Shown piece after piece: positions 44,197 to 56,756 of a DNA stretch of 64,000 nt (position 1 is the first letter of the stretch; every line of letters begins with the position of its first letter). The stretch is from Novosphingobium decolorationis (lineage in GTDB: Bacteria > Pseudomonadota > Alphaproteobacteria > Sphingomonadales > Sphingomonadaceae). Under the pieces are notes generated by a model. That model searched no databases, was not told the origin of the DNA, and saw only the letters and a program-made list of their open reading frames with translations. The position numbers and the translations under genes were made by a program. The stretch lies in contig NZ_CP054856.1 of the NCBI RefSeq assembly GCF_018417475.1, forward strand, positions 3,069,001 to 3,133,000. The letters run 5' to 3'.

Positions 44197-45204
44197 TCAT
44201 TCCATCATGCGGGCAAGGGCCGGGCTGATCCACTCGATGATTTCCTCGCGACGCCGAACGAGCGCGCGGACCGCGAGGGCTTCGTGCGTGGCGAGCGCCT
44301 CGATTTCGGGCAGGGGCAGGACGCCGAGCGCGGTAGCCCAGCCATCCGCGCGCATCGTCGTCGCGTCGATCACGCTAAGCGCAAGGACATGGTGGACGGG
44401 CTGGCCATCGCGCGGGTCGATCGTGTGGCACCCGCGCACGTAGTCGCCCGAGGTGGCGACGGCCTGTCCGCACAGCGCCAGCCGCAAGGGGGCGATGCCG
44501 TGCAAGAGGGCTGGCGGCGGGGTCTCGAGTTCGACCCACCAGGGGTCGCCATCGGGGCGCAGGCCGCGCCCGGCAAACTCGCCGCCGATCTCGACGAGGA
44601 AGTGGCGCAGGCCCGCCTCTTCCAGCGTCCGTGCAAGCGCATCGACGCCATACCCTTTGGCAATGCCTGAGAAGTCGAGGTGCAGCCCGCCGGGCTGGCG
44701 CAGCCGGGACGTCTGCGTGTCCCAGTCCAGCCGTGCCCAGCCCGAGATGGCGAGCGCGTCGGCTATGGCGTCCCGCGATGGCGGCTGGTGCGGGGCAGGA
44801 CGCGGCCCGAACCCGTGCAGGTTCACAAGCACCCCGATTGCGGGGTCGAAGGTGCCTTCGCTGCGCGCGGCAAGGTCCAGCGCGGTGGCCATGACCTGCG
44901 CGAAATCGGGTTCGAGGGTGTGCCAGCTTCCCGCCTCGGCGCGGTTGAAGCGGGTGATCGCGCTGTCGCGTTCCCAGTGGCTGAGCTGGTCGATGAGCGT
45001 GTCGAGCCGGGCGTGCAGAAGCGCGGCGATCGTCGCAGGCGCTACGCCTTCGGGCAGCAGGGCCTTCAGGCTCCAGCGCGTGCCCATGGTCTCGCCGTCC
45101 AGGGCATGGACCGGCGCGCCCTCGCGCCATCCGGTGAGGATGTCGGGCGAGATGTCGAGGGGGACGGCGGTACGCGCGCCGTCCTCCCCGGCGGTGTCGG
45201 TCAT
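44197..45204 (-). CDS. apbE: FAD:protein FMN transferase
   Basis: 335-aa ApbE-family enzyme that attaches FMN covalently to a Thr/Ser of target proteins. Typical segments are GETMGTRWSLKA near 38-49, DFSGIAKGYGVDAL, LVEIGGE, and the metal-binding ATSGDYVRGCHTIDPRDG followed by DATTMRADGWATAL. No clear signal peptide or lipobox is visible, unlike many periplasmic ApbE proteins. It ends a four-gene operon whose DUF2271 member carries an SGATRT acceptor-like motif, the probable target. Confidence 0.92.
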   Translation of the reverse strand: MTDTAGEDGARTAVPLDISPDILTGWREGAPVHALDGETMGTRWSLKALLPEGVAPATIAALLHARLDTLIDQLSHWERDSAITRFNRAEAGSWHTLEPDFAQVMATALDLAARSEGTFDPAIGVLVNLHGFGPRPAPHQPPSRDAIADALAISGWARLDWDTQTSRLRQPGGLHLDFSGIAKGYGVDALARTLEEAGLRHFLVEIGGEFAGRGLRPDGDPWWVELETPPPALLHGIAPLRLALCGQAVATSGDYVRGCHTIDPRDGQPVHHVLALSVIDATTMRADGWATALGVLPLPEIEALATHEALAVRALVRRREEIIEWISPALARMME

Positions 45205-45209
45205 GGCGC

Positions 45210-46067
45210 TCAGGGGGCGACCACTTCGGCGGTGAAGGTGTAGCCCATGCGGCGCTTGGTCGCGCGCGGCTCGGCCGGGTTGGCGTCCTCGGCCTGGGCG
45301 TCGATCCAGTACATGCCCGGCGTCGGCCAGGCGATCGTGGCGATGCCGTCCGCGCCGGTCTCGACCGTGGTCACCATCTCGCTTGAACGGTACTGCTTGG
45401 AGCCCGGAACTGCAGTGACCTTGACCCCGGCGGCGGGCTTGCCGTCGATGAGGAAGCGGAAGCGGCCCGGCTCGTTCGCAACAAGGTCATCGGGGTGCGT
45501 CAGCGGCTGGAGCTCAAGGCCCTTGCCCGTCGGCGTGAAGGCGTCGGTGTCGGGAATGCCCGAGGTCACGAAGGTGCCGTTGGTGCTGAGGTTCTCGGTC
45601 AGGTCGATATCGCTGGCGCCTTCGGGAATCGCGTCGACGCCGTCCACGCGCTTGTCGCCGGGCCGCGGACGCCCGCGTCCACCTACGCGCCATTCCTCAC
45701 CGTTCAGCTTGAACGAGCCGAAGTAGCCCTGGCGCGTGACGCCCACCCACCAGGTGCCCTCCTGGTCAATGGCGACATCGAAGGTGCTGCGGTGGCGCGC
45801 CTTGGCGGCGTTGAGCATCTCGCCCTGGCTGCCGTCGGGCTTGACGATGGTGAGGATCTCGAGCGGCATGGCCACGTGATCAGGGTTGAACAGGTCGTTC
45901 GAGATCGCCCCGTCGAAGGAGATCGTCTGGTCGGTGCCCGAAAGCGTCGTGGCCGAGGGCACCAGCCAGAAGCGGTGCGCCGAAGCCGGGCTGGTCGTCA
46001 GCGCGAGCGAGGCCAGCGACAGCCCCGAGGCGAGCGCGAGGCGCGAGAAGAGAGTGCGGGAGTTCAT
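45210..46067 (-). CDS. DUF4198-domain periplasmic protein
   Basis: 285 aa with a Sec signal peptide ending SPASA before HRFWLVPS, the usual start of a mature DUF4198 protein. The rest is predicted beta-sandwich, with a C-terminal carboxypeptidase-regulatory-like segment (DGIATIAWPTPGMYWIDA). The family occurs with metal-uptake genes and is thought to act in periplasmic metal handling; its reaction is not known. ATG 46067 has GAAAGG upstream. It lies 5 bases from apbE and 64 bases after the DUF2271 gene. Confidence 0.85.
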   Translation of the reverse strand: MNSRTLFSRLALASGLSLASLALTTSPASAHRFWLVPSATTLSGTDQTISFDGAISNDLFNPDHVAMPLEILTIVKPDGSQGEMLNAAKARHRSTFDVAIDQEGTWWVGVTRQGYFGSFKLNGEEWRVGGRGRPRPGDKRVDGVDAIPEGASDIDLTENLSTNGTFVTSGIPDTDAFTPTGKGLELQPLTHPDDLVANEPGRFRFLIDGKPAAGVKVTAVPGSKQYRSSEMVTTVETGADGIATIAWPTPGMYWIDAQAEDANPAEPRATKRRMGYTFTAEVVAP

Positions 46068-46131
46068 GGCAGAACCTTTCTGGGCCCTTTTTCCGGGCCG
46101 GTACATGACAGGAAATGGGAAGCGGACGACT

Positions 46132-46629
46132 TCAGCGGATGGTGACAGCGCCAAGCTCGGTCTTGCCTGAGGCCGTGCCCTTGGCGCCGGGTACGGTGAT
46201 CGGCAGCGAGACGATCTCGCGCCCCCCGGTCTCACGCGCCGCCTCGACCTTGAGGACGTAGGCGCCCTTGGGAAGATTGGCGGGCAGGGGAATGTCGTAG
46301 GAGCCGGGCGTACGGGTCGCACCGCTGACGCCGTCCGCCGGGAGCTTCAGGCGCCGACCGCCCTTGCGCCACCAGGTGCGCAGGTCGGTCAGCCACTTGG
46401 TGCCCGGTTCCGCGCCCTTCTTCTTGATGTCGTACCACACGAAGATCGTGCGCGCCGCGCCGCCCGCCTCGGGTTCGAGCCAGCCCGCGACATAGGGCGC
46501 GTGGTACTCGGCGACCTTGATGCGGGGAATGGTGACGCGGATCGTCTCGGCGTTCGCCGGGACGGCAAGGGCGCTGGCCGTGCCTGCGACAAGGGCGGTG
46601 GCGCCGGTGGTGGTTGCAAGCCGTGGCAT
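46132..46629 (-). CDS. DUF2271-domain periplasmic protein with ApbE-type flavinylation motif
   Basis: 165 aa with a signal peptide (cleavage near VPANA-E) and one DUF2271 domain. Residues 99-107 read DGVSGATRT, which fits the D-G-x-[ST]-G-A-[ST]-x-T acceptor motif seen in NqrC and RnfG, making Thr107 the predicted FMN attachment site. With ApbE in the same operon it is a likely flavinylated periplasmic electron carrier, perhaps for ferric reduction. It is 24 bases downstream of the PepSY gene. Confidence 0.88.
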   Translation of the reverse strand: MPRLATTTGATALVAGTASALAVPANAETIRVTIPRIKVAEYHAPYVAGWLEPEAGGAARTIFVWYDIKKKGAEPGTKWLTDLRTWWRKGGRRLKLPADGVSGATRTPGSYDIPLPANLPKGAYVLKVEAARETGGREIVSLPITVPGAKGTASGKTELGAVTIR

Positions 46630-46653
46630 CGTGCAGAAGACCTTTCGCTCGGA

Positions 46654-47340
46654 TCAGTGGATGAAGAGAAGCGCAACCGCGAGCGGGATCACGAGGCCCA
46701 GGCCGGTCAGCGGCCAGGTCAGCGGGCGGTTGCGCGCGTGGAGTTGCAGGAGGACGAGGCCGGTCAGGGTGAAGACCAGGCACGCGAGGGCGAAGAGGTC
46801 GATGAACCAGCCCCAGGCCGAGCCGGTGTTGCGGCCCTTGTGGAGATCGTTGAGGTAGGAGAGCCAGCCCCTGTCGGTGCGTTCGGCCAGGACCTCGCCG
46901 GTTTCGGTGTCGATGCTGACCCAGGCGTCGCTGCCGGGGCCGGGCATGGCAAGGTAGATCTCGCCCGGCGCGCTCCAGTCGGCTTCGATCCCGGCGGTGG
47001 CGAGGCCGGTGATGTCGCGCACGGCGGCTGCGACGGGCGGGGGCAGCGGGCGGGCCTGGGTGTCTTCGGTGTCCAGCAGGCGCAGCGTCTGGCTCGAGAG
47101 GGCGCCCTCCATTTCGGCGCGCACGGGCTCGGCCGGGATGTCGGCGGCGTGGTTGAGGGTAAAGCCGGTGACGGTGAAGAGCAGCATGCCCACGAGCGAG
47201 AGCGCGGCGCTGATCCAGTGCCAGGTGTGGAGCTGCTTCATCCAGAAGGCGCGGGCCTTGCGAGGGCGACGTGCCGTACCCGGGGTTGAGGCCGGAGCTG
47301 TGTGGCGCGTGCCTTTCGCCTCGCTGGTCCTTGCGTGCAT
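46654..47340 (-). CDS. PepSY-associated transmembrane protein
   Basis: 228-aa inner-membrane protein. A first helix at about 43-62 (ISAALSLVGMLLFTVTGF) is followed by a periplasmic PepSY-like region and two C-terminal helices at about 175-195 and 205-227. Histidines in QLHTWHW, TLNHA and NDLHKG are conserved-looking and could bind haem or metal. ATG 47340 follows GGAAGGAC. First gene of the PepSY-DUF2271-DUF4198-ApbE operon, 53 bases downstream of a Fur-box palindrome. Likely role: electron transfer from the membrane to a periplasmic flavoprotein for iron reduction. Confidence 0.85.
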   Translation of the reverse strand: MHARTSEAKGTRHTAPASTPGTARRPRKARAFWMKQLHTWHWISAALSLVGMLLFTVTGFTLNHAADIPAEPVRAEMEGALSSQTLRLLDTEDTQARPLPPPVAAAVRDITGLATAGIEADWSAPGEIYLAMPGPGSDAWVSIDTETGEVLAERTDRGWLSYLNDLHKGRNTGSAWGWFIDLFALACLVFTLTGLVLLQLHARNRPLTWPLTGLGLVIPLAVALLFIH

Positions 47341-47392
47341 GGGGGTCCTTCCGGTGCGGTGTGATGGTCCTGTCGGGGGAAGGACTATCATT

Positions 47393-47413
47393 TATTGCGA
47401 ATATTTCGCAATA
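47393..47413. promoter_or_regulatory. Fur-box-like palindrome upstream of the PepSY operon
   Basis: TATTGCGAA and TTCGCAATA form perfect 9-bp inverted arms around TAT. The centre resembles the TGCGAAT-N-ATTCGCA sites found upstream of the adjacent TonB receptor, which supports common iron control of both units. Confidence 0.75.
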
Positions 47414-47468
47414 GCGAGTGCAGCCGATGGGCATCGGGTGCAACCCTCAAGAATGAATACCCCGTATT

Positions 47469-47511
47469 CAGGGGGCGCATCCCGATCCGCGTGTCCCGGG
47501 ATACGCCCCTG
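47469..47511. terminator. Hairpin after the TonB receptor gene
   Basis: CAGGGGGCGCATCCCG pairs with CGGGATACGCCCCTG, with one bulge and one mismatch, just 8 bases beyond the receptor stop on the minus strand. It separates the receptor from the Fur-box promoter of the PepSY operon. Confidence 0.6.
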
Positions 47512-47518
47512 CGTGCTC

Positions 47519-49624
<2,106 letters not shown>

Positions 49625-49983
49625 GGGGCCCCCCTGGATACGAATGCGCCGCAAGGGCGCGTCACCCGGCAGGCCGCAGGTGCAGCCTCTTGGCGGATGG
49701 TCTTTGCGTAAGCGGGTGGACGCCCCTCGACGCCCACTCTGTGATATTGCGAATTATTCGCACCAGCTATCGCGAGTCATTCGCATGTGCAACAATCCAG
49801 GATGAATAGAGCAAATCCATTTTTGCACGAGGGGTGCCCGGTCTGCGGCGAGGGCGCGTGAAGCATCGGCCCGCACGGAGCCCAGCGGCTTGTACGGCAG
49901 CCGGGACAAATCAGCCCAGGCAAGGGGCGAGGTTGGAATGGATCGCGGAGCCGGCAGCCTTGGCCGCGCCGGCCTATGCGGTA
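49625..49983. promoter_or_regulatory. TonB receptor promoter region with two tandem Fur boxes
   Basis: This 359-bp gap has no gene I can support. TGCGAAT-T-ATTCGCA, a perfect 7-1-7 palindrome, is at 49748-49762, and CGCGAGT-C-ATTCGCA is at 49771-49785, 23 bases apart. These fit alphaproteobacterial Fur sites and imply iron repression of the receptor gene. The part from 49800 to 49983 shows nothing distinct. Confidence 0.8.
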
Positions 49984-50586
49984 TTACCGATAAGTGCGAT
50001 TGGCCTCGTAGGCTTCGACTTCAAGCGGCATCCTGGCATGGCCGTACTCGCGCAGTTCCTGCATGTAGCGCTGCACGTAGGCATCGAAACTCGCACTGCG
50101 TTCAATCTGGGCCACGTGCACCAGTTCGTGCGCCAGACTGGGCCGATCCAGCGTGAACCCGTCGCGCACCCAGATGGTATACCCGAAGGCCTGCGCGTTG
50201 TTGGTAATGCCGGGTCCGATGAAGCCGAGGCTTTCGCCCATCTTGCGCATGGCCTCGTCCTGCGTCGGGAAAGGCACGGCCTCGACAGGAACCAGACGGA
50301 CCTTTTCGGGGTGGGCAATGCCGACCTGCCGTGCAAGTTCGATCTGCTCGGCTGTCAGCGGTGTCCCGCGCGCCTGCCCCTCGGCTTCGATGCCTTTCGC
50401 CCATGCGGCGTACCTGCCGAGAAATTCAGCGAGGGCGACGGTCTGTTCGCCCGATACCTGCGCCTGGTCCTTCGTGTCTGCTGCAAAGGCGGGCGTAAGG
50501 GCCGCGCAAAGGAGACCTGCCGTGATCACGCCGCAGGCGGACGCCATCGTGCGCAGCGTGGCCGTGCGCATCTGACGAATGGACAT
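49984..50586 (-). CDS. Secreted putative zinc metallopeptidase (HExxH) of unknown family
   Basis: 200 aa with a signal peptide ending near PAFAAD. The motif H153-E-L-V-H157 (LAHELVHVAQIE) with E191 or E189 in PLEVEAYEAN as a possible third ligand gives the zincin pattern. I know no specific substrate. ATG 50586 is preceded by AGGATC; an in-frame ATG at 50571 is also possible. It stands alone between a Fur-controlled receptor and mreB. Confidence 0.7.
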   Translation of the reverse strand: MSIRQMRTATLRTMASACGVITAGLLCAALTPAFAADTKDQAQVSGEQTVALAEFLGRYAAWAKGIEAEGQARGTPLTAEQIELARQVGIAHPEKVRLVPVEAVPFPTQDEAMRKMGESLGFIGPGITNNAQAFGYTIWVRDGFTLDRPSLAHELVHVAQIERSASFDAYVQRYMQELREYGHARMPLEVEAYEANRTYR

Positions 50587-50697
50587 GATCCTGTGGCTCT
50601 TGCCAAGCGTCGTCACGGGCCAATTCCTCCTGCTGTCCTTGCGCCGAGCCCCCATCGGCGGGGCCGCACTTGGTAGCGCACAGGCGCAATTCCTCAA

Positions 50698-50766
50698 GCG
50701 ACCTGTCCGAAATTTCCAGACAGGTCGCGCAAGCACGAGGGCGATGGCCCCGGACGTATCCTTCTG
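50698..50766. repeat. Hairpin plus single copy of the REP-like element
   Basis: GCGACCTGTC (50698-50707) pairs exactly with GACAGGTCGC (50719-50728). It is followed by CGAGGGCGATGGCCC at 50736-50750 and a CGGA...TATCCTTCTGA tail, matching the arms of the paired element at 20165-20298. It lies between the HExxH protein gene and mreB. Confidence 0.6.
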
Positions 50767-50789
50767 ACTTCGCGTGCGTGCCAGCGCGC

Positions 50790-52085
<1,296 letters not shown>

Positions 52086-52099
52086 CTATCGCCCCGGCG

Positions 52100-53002
52100 A
52101 TGTCCAGTTCTGCGCTCCTGTCGTCCCAGACCGAATTCGAGCGGGCCGCCCGCTTTCTCGAGACGAGCCCCGACTACCGCGTCTTGCGCAAGCTGCAGAC
52201 CGTGCGGGGCTTTCACGCGCCCCGGCCCGGCGTGGAGACGCGCGTGGGCGTGGCGGTCGATGTCGAGACGACCGGCCTTGACCATGAGAGCGAGGTCATC
52301 ATCGAACTGGCCGTGCAGCGCTTCCGCTTCGATGCCGAGGGGCGCATCGTCCAGGTCGGGCAGCCGCGTGTCTGGCGCGAGGATCCGGGCCGCGCGCTCG
52401 ACCCGCGCATCACCCAGCTTACCGGGCTGACCAACGCGGTTCTCAAGGACGAGGCGATCGACGAGGAAACGGCGGTCGAGATCCTGGGCTCGGCGGACCT
52501 CATCGTCGCGCACAACGCCGCCTTCGACCGCCCCTTCGTCGACAAGCGCCTGCCCGCGCTGGCGGGCAAGGCCTGGGCCTGTTCGATGGCCGAGCCGGAC
52601 TGGCTGGAGCTGGGCTTCGATGGCCGCGCGCTGGCGCATCTCGTCTTCCAGTGCGGCTGGTTCTACGAAGGCCACCGCGCGGAGAACGACATCCTCGCGC
52701 TGATCTACCTCCTCGCGCACGATCTGCCCGAGGGACGCACTGTCCTTGCCGATCTGGTCGCGCGCTCCGAGGCGCCCAGCTACCGGGTCAACGCGGTGGA
52801 CGCGCCCTTCGAGTCCAAGGACAGGCTCAAGGCGCGCGGCTACCGCTGGAATGCGGTGCTGCGCTTCTGGTCGCGGGAAATTCCCGAGGCGGAGCGGGCC
52901 GAGGAGGAAGCCTGGCTGCGCGCCGAGGTCTACACCACCGGGCGCGGGAGCCCGGCCTTCTTCCCGGTCACCGCGAACGAGCGCTATACGCCCTCCAGCT
53001 GA
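52100..53002 (+). CDS. DEDDh 3'-5' exonuclease (DnaQ-like)
   Basis: 300 aa. ExoI motif VAVDVETTGLD (D54, E56), ExoII motif IVAHNAAFDRPF, and ExoIII motif HRAENDILA give the full DEDDh set. A C-terminal extension of about 100 residues contains a segment DRLKARGYRWNA often seen in stand-alone exonuclease proteins of this kind. It removes nucleotides from 3' ends in repair or RNA turnover. ATG 52100 is taken as start; an in-frame ATG at 52076 is an alternative. Confidence 0.88.
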   Translation: MSSSALLSSQTEFERAARFLETSPDYRVLRKLQTVRGFHAPRPGVETRVGVAVDVETTGLDHESEVIIELAVQRFRFDAEGRIVQVGQPRVWREDPGRALDPRITQLTGLTNAVLKDEAIDEETAVEILGSADLIVAHNAAFDRPFVDKRLPALAGKAWACSMAEPDWLELGFDGRALAHLVFQCGWFYEGHRAENDILALIYLLAHDLPEGRTVLADLVARSEAPSYRVNAVDAPFESKDRLKARGYRWNAVLRFWSREIPEAERAEEEAWLRAEVYTTGRGSPAFFPVTANERYTPSS

Positions 53003-53161
53003 CCCCGGCCTGCCGGATCAGCCTGTCGGTTTCGTGCCAATACCGGCTTTGCGCTTCGCCTTGCGCATAGTTCGCCCCGGGCCTTGCGGCCTAGCCTCGC
53101 TCCCTTGCGGCATGGGGCCGCGACAGGGCAGCGAGCGGGAGTGCGCGTGGGGCAGGACAGG

Positions 53162-55255
53162 GTGCGAAGCAGGGCGAAGGTATGGGGCAGCGGTCTGGCA
53201 GCAGGAGCGGCAGCATCGCTCCTTGCCGCGCTGGCCGGATGCAGCTTGCAGGGGCGCACGCCCGACTACGTGAACTGGGCCAGCCATGGGCTCAATGGGG
53301 GGGAGACCCGCTTCAGTCCGCTCGATGCCATCACCCCGGACAACATTGCAGACCTGGGCGTTGCCTGGTTCGCCGATTTCGACACGCGCACTTTGCGCGG
53401 GGTCGAGGGCACGCCGCTTGTCGTCGATGGCGTGATGTACGCGACGGGGGCGTGGAGCAAGGTGCTCGCGCTTGATGCGGTGACCGGGCGCAGGCTCTGG
53501 GAATACGATCCCGAGGTGCCCGGCAGCGCCGCGCGCGAGGGCTGCTGCGGTGTCGTCAACCGGGGCGTCGCCTACCACGAGGGGCGGATCTATCTGGGCA
53601 GCTTCGACGGACGGCTCATTGCACTGGACGCAGCAACCGGCGCCGTGGTCTGGCAGGTCGACACCACCGAGGAGGACAGGCCCTATACGATTACCGGCGC
53701 GCCGCGCGTGGTGAAAGGGCGCATCGTGATCGGCAATGGCGGCGCGGAATATGGCGTGCGCGGCTATGTCAGCGCCTACGATGCCGCGACGGGGGAGCGG
53801 GCCTGGCGCATCTACACCGTGCCCGGAGATCCGGCGAAGGGCTTTGAAAGCCCTGCCATGGAAATGGCCGCAAAGACCTGGAGCGGGGAATGGTGGAAAT
53901 ATGGCGGGGGCGGCACGGCCTGGGATTCGATGGTCTACGATCCCGAGCTCGACCTGCTTTACATCGGCGTGGGCAACGGCGGGCCGTGGAGCCGCAAGGT
54001 GCGCTCGCAAGGTGAGGGGGACAACCTCTTCGTCTCCTCGATCCTGGCGGTGCGGCCCGAGACCGGCGAATATGTCTGGCATTTCCAGGAAGTGCCCGGC
54101 GATGAGTGGGACTACACCGCGACCCAGCACATGATCCTTGCGGACATGGAATGGGAGGGACGCCCCCGCAAGGTCTTGATGCAGGCGCCCAAGAACGGCT
54201 TCTTCTACGTGCTCGACCGCGAGACCGGGGAGTTTCTTTCGGGGACGCCTTACGTTCCCGTTACCTGGACCAGGGGGCTCGATCCTGAAACGGGACGCCC
54301 GGACATCGTGCCCGCCGCGCGCTACAGCGAGGAAGGCGCGCCGTTCCTGGGCATGCCCTCGCCCGCGGGCGGGCACAGCTGGCAGCCGATGAGCTACAAT
54401 GCCGCGACCGGACTCGTCTATTTCCCGACCGCCGAGATCCCCTATGGCTATGTGGCCGGGGACGCGGGGGCTTTCAGGTTCGATCCGCACGGCTGGAACA
54501 CCGGGCAGGACGAGGCAAAGAGCTCCATGCCCGAGGACCCCGAGGTACGAAAGCAGATCGCCGCCATGATGAAGGGCGCGCTTGTCGCCTGGGATCCGGT
54601 CAAGGGCGAGCGGGCCTGGTCGGTGCCGATGGATACGCCCTGGAACGGGGGCGTCCTCTCCACGGCCGGCGGCCTTGTCTTCCAGGGCAATGCGAGCGGC
54701 GAATTCGTCGCCTACGCTGCGCAAGACGGGCGCAGGCTGTGGGCGCGCCAGATGGGCTCGGGCATCGTCGCGCCGCCGGTGACTTACGCGGTGGACGGCG
54801 TGCAGTACGTGTCGGTCGCGGTGGGCTGGGGCGGTATCCTGCCGCTCAACCTGGGCGTGGCGCTGAAGGACGCGATGCGCCCGCGGGTCAACCGGGTGGT
54901 GACCTTCCGGCTGGGCGGTGACGGGGACCTGCCGATCCCGGCACCCGCGCCCGAAGCCCCCATCGCGCGCATTGCATCGGACGCCAGCGAGGCGATGGTC
55001 GCGCAGGGACGCCAGCTCTACCACGTGCGCTGCTGGATGTGCCACGGCGACACCGTGGTCAATCGCGGCGGTATCCCGGACCTGCGCGCCTCGCCCGCAA
55101 TCACGGACGCAGGCGTCTTTGCGGCCTTCCTGCGCGAGGGCGTGGCCGAGCCGCGCGGCATGCCCGACTTCGGGAAGGAACTGGACGCGCAGGAGACCGA
55201 GGCGATCCGCACCTATGTCATCAAGCGTGCCAACGACCGTGCGGGCGCGCGCTGA
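53162..55255 (+). CDS. PQQ- and haem c-dependent dehydrogenase, predicted lipoprotein
   Basis: 697-aa quinohaemoprotein alcohol dehydrogenase. The signal ends in the lipobox LAGC, so it is probably anchored in the periplasm. The propeller domain has the vicinal disulfide C128-C129 (EGCCGVVNRG) and the catalytic-base segment GDEWDYTATQ. A C-terminal cytochrome c module has C624-W-M-C627-H628, with Met in RGMPDFG as the sixth ligand. It oxidises an alcohol, and electrons go to the respiratory chain. GTG 53162 with CAGGAC upstream gives the neatest signal peptide; GTG 53141 is also possible. Confidence 0.9.
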   Translation: MRSRAKVWGSGLAAGAAASLLAALAGCSLQGRTPDYVNWASHGLNGGETRFSPLDAITPDNIADLGVAWFADFDTRTLRGVEGTPLVVDGVMYATGAWSKVLALDAVTGRRLWEYDPEVPGSAAREGCCGVVNRGVAYHEGRIYLGSFDGRLIALDAATGAVVWQVDTTEEDRPYTITGAPRVVKGRIVIGNGGAEYGVRGYVSAYDAATGERAWRIYTVPGDPAKGFESPAMEMAAKTWSGEWWKYGGGGTAWDSMVYDPELDLLYIGVGNGGPWSRKVRSQGEGDNLFVSSILAVRPETGEYVWHFQEVPGDEWDYTATQHMILADMEWEGRPRKVLMQAPKNGFFYVLDRETGEFLSGTPYVPVTWTRGLDPETGRPDIVPAARYSEEGAPFLGMPSPAGGHSWQPMSYNAATGLVYFPTAEIPYGYVAGDAGAFRFDPHGWNTGQDEAKSSMPEDPEVRKQIAAMMKGALVAWDPVKGERAWSVPMDTPWNGGVLSTAGGLVFQGNASGEFVAYAAQDGRRLWARQMGSGIVAPPVTYAVDGVQYVSVAVGWGGILPLNLGVALKDAMRPRVNRVVTFRLGGDGDLPIPAPAPEAPIARIASDASEAMVAQGRQLYHVRCWMCHGDTVVNRGGIPDLRASPAITDAGVFAAFLREGVAEPRGMPDFGKELDAQETEAIRTYVIKRANDRAGAR

Positions 55256-55310
55256 AGCCGAACCATAACGCGCCCCCGACAGGGGCGAAACACACGAGGG
55301 GGACAGGGGC

Positions 55311-56636
55311 ATGGCAAGCATCGGCGAGGACGGCGCGCATTCGGCGGCGAGGGGACAACCGTCTCAGAACGGCTGGTACGTCGTGGGGATCTGCATGGTG
55401 GCCTATGTCCTCTCTTTTGTGGACCGGCAGATCCTGGCGCTGATGATCGGGCCGATCCAGGCGGACCTGGGCATCTCGGACACCCAGTTCGGCCTGCTCC
55501 ATGGCCTGGCCTTCGCGATCTTCTACGCGACCATGGGTATTCCGCTGGCCAGCCTTGCCGACCGCGTGTCGCGCCCTCTCGTCATATCGGTCGGGATCGC
55601 GGTGTGGAGCGCGGCGACGCTCATGTGCGGGCTGGCGCGCGGCTTCACCCAGCTGTTCATCGCGCGCATCTTCGTGGGCGCGGGCGAGGCGGGCCTTTCA
55701 CCTGCAACCTACTCGCTCATCAGTGACCTGTTTCCCAGGGAGCGGCTGGGGCGGGCCTATGCGGTCTATTCGATGGGCTCGTTCCTGGGGGCCGGGCTGG
55801 CCTTCCTGGCGGGCGGCGCGGTCATCGCGGCGGTCGGCGGGATCGGCGAGGTATCTCTGCTGGGCCATCCCCTGCGCGCCTGGCAGCTGGTCTTCCTGAT
55901 TGTCGGTGCGCCCGGGTTCCTCCTCGCCGCGATCATGGCGCTGAGCGTGCGCGATCCTGGCCGTTCGGGCGGGGCGGCACAGGTGCCCGGCCTGCTGCGG
56001 GTGCTTGGCCACATGGCCGCGCACCGTGCGATCTATATGCCCCATGTCGTGGGCTACACCTTTGCGGCGATGGCCCTGTTTGCGCTGCTCGGCTGGGCGC
56101 CCGCGCTGCTCATGCGCACGCAGCATCTGAGCCCGGGCGAGGCGGGCGGCTGGCTCGGCATGATCGCGCTTGTCTTCGGGGTGGGCGGTGTGCTCGCCAG
56201 CGGCTGGATCATGGACGCGCTGACCCGCAAGGGGCATCTCGCTTCGCCCTTCACGACCGGGATCGTGGGCGCGGTGGGCACGCTTCTCTTCGCCGCGCTC
56301 CTGCCGTTTGTCGATGGCTTTGCGGCGCTGATCGCGGCGCTGTGCGGGCTGATGTTCTTCGCCTCCTTTCCCATGCCGCCCTCCACCACGGTCATGCAGA
56401 TGGCCGCGCCCCCTGCGATGCGCTCGCGCGTCTCGGCGATCTTCCTGTGCAGCAATTCGCTGATAGGATCGACGCTGGGGGCGCTCTTCGTCGGCCTGCT
56501 CAATGACCGGGTGTTCGCGGGGCAGGGGGCTGGCGTGGCCGCCTCGCTTGGCTGCGTGACCGGCGGTGCGGCGCTGGTCTGCGCGCTTGTGCTGAGCCGT
56601 GGCTGCGCGCCTTTTGCCCGTCTTGTGCGCCGTTGA
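55311..56636 (+). CDS. MFS transporter, spinster-like
   Basis: 441-aa 12-TM carrier. The first helix carries YVLSFVDRQILALMIGPIQ, a hallmark of the spinster/hexuronate-type MFS group common in sphingomonads, and motif A is ASLADRVSRPLV. ATG 55311 follows GAGGGGGACAGGGG. It lies 55 bases after the PQQ dehydrogenase gene. Probably imports a substrate or product of the alcohol-oxidising pathway. Confidence 0.88.
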   Translation: MASIGEDGAHSAARGQPSQNGWYVVGICMVAYVLSFVDRQILALMIGPIQADLGISDTQFGLLHGLAFAIFYATMGIPLASLADRVSRPLVISVGIAVWSAATLMCGLARGFTQLFIARIFVGAGEAGLSPATYSLISDLFPRERLGRAYAVYSMGSFLGAGLAFLAGGAVIAAVGGIGEVSLLGHPLRAWQLVFLIVGAPGFLLAAIMALSVRDPGRSGGAAQVPGLLRVLGHMAAHRAIYMPHVVGYTFAAMALFALLGWAPALLMRTQHLSPGEAGGWLGMIALVFGVGGVLASGWIMDALTRKGHLASPFTTGIVGAVGTLLFAALLPFVDGFAALIAALCGLMFFASFPMPPSTTVMQMAAPPAMRSRVSAIFLCSNSLIGSTLGALFVGLLNDRVFAGQGAGVAASLGCVTGGAALVCALVLSRGCAPFARLVRR

Positions 56637-56756
56637 GAGAGCCCTTGCGCGACGCCCTTTGCTGCGGATTTCGCACCCCGCCTGCCGATAGCGAATAGAG
56701 CCCGCAAGGACCTTCGCCCAAGATCGCTCCTGTAAGCGATCAGGAAGGAAATACGA

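Noticed and set aside
55265..55290. Small hairpin between the PQQ dehydrogenase and MFS genes
   Set aside because: The stem is only about six base pairs without a T-tract, too weak to call a terminator, and both genes look co-transcribed.
53018..55321. Long open frame antisense to the PQQ dehydrogenase gene
   Set aside because: It has no recognisable domain and is mirrored by a gene with full catalytic motifs. High GC makes long antisense frames common.
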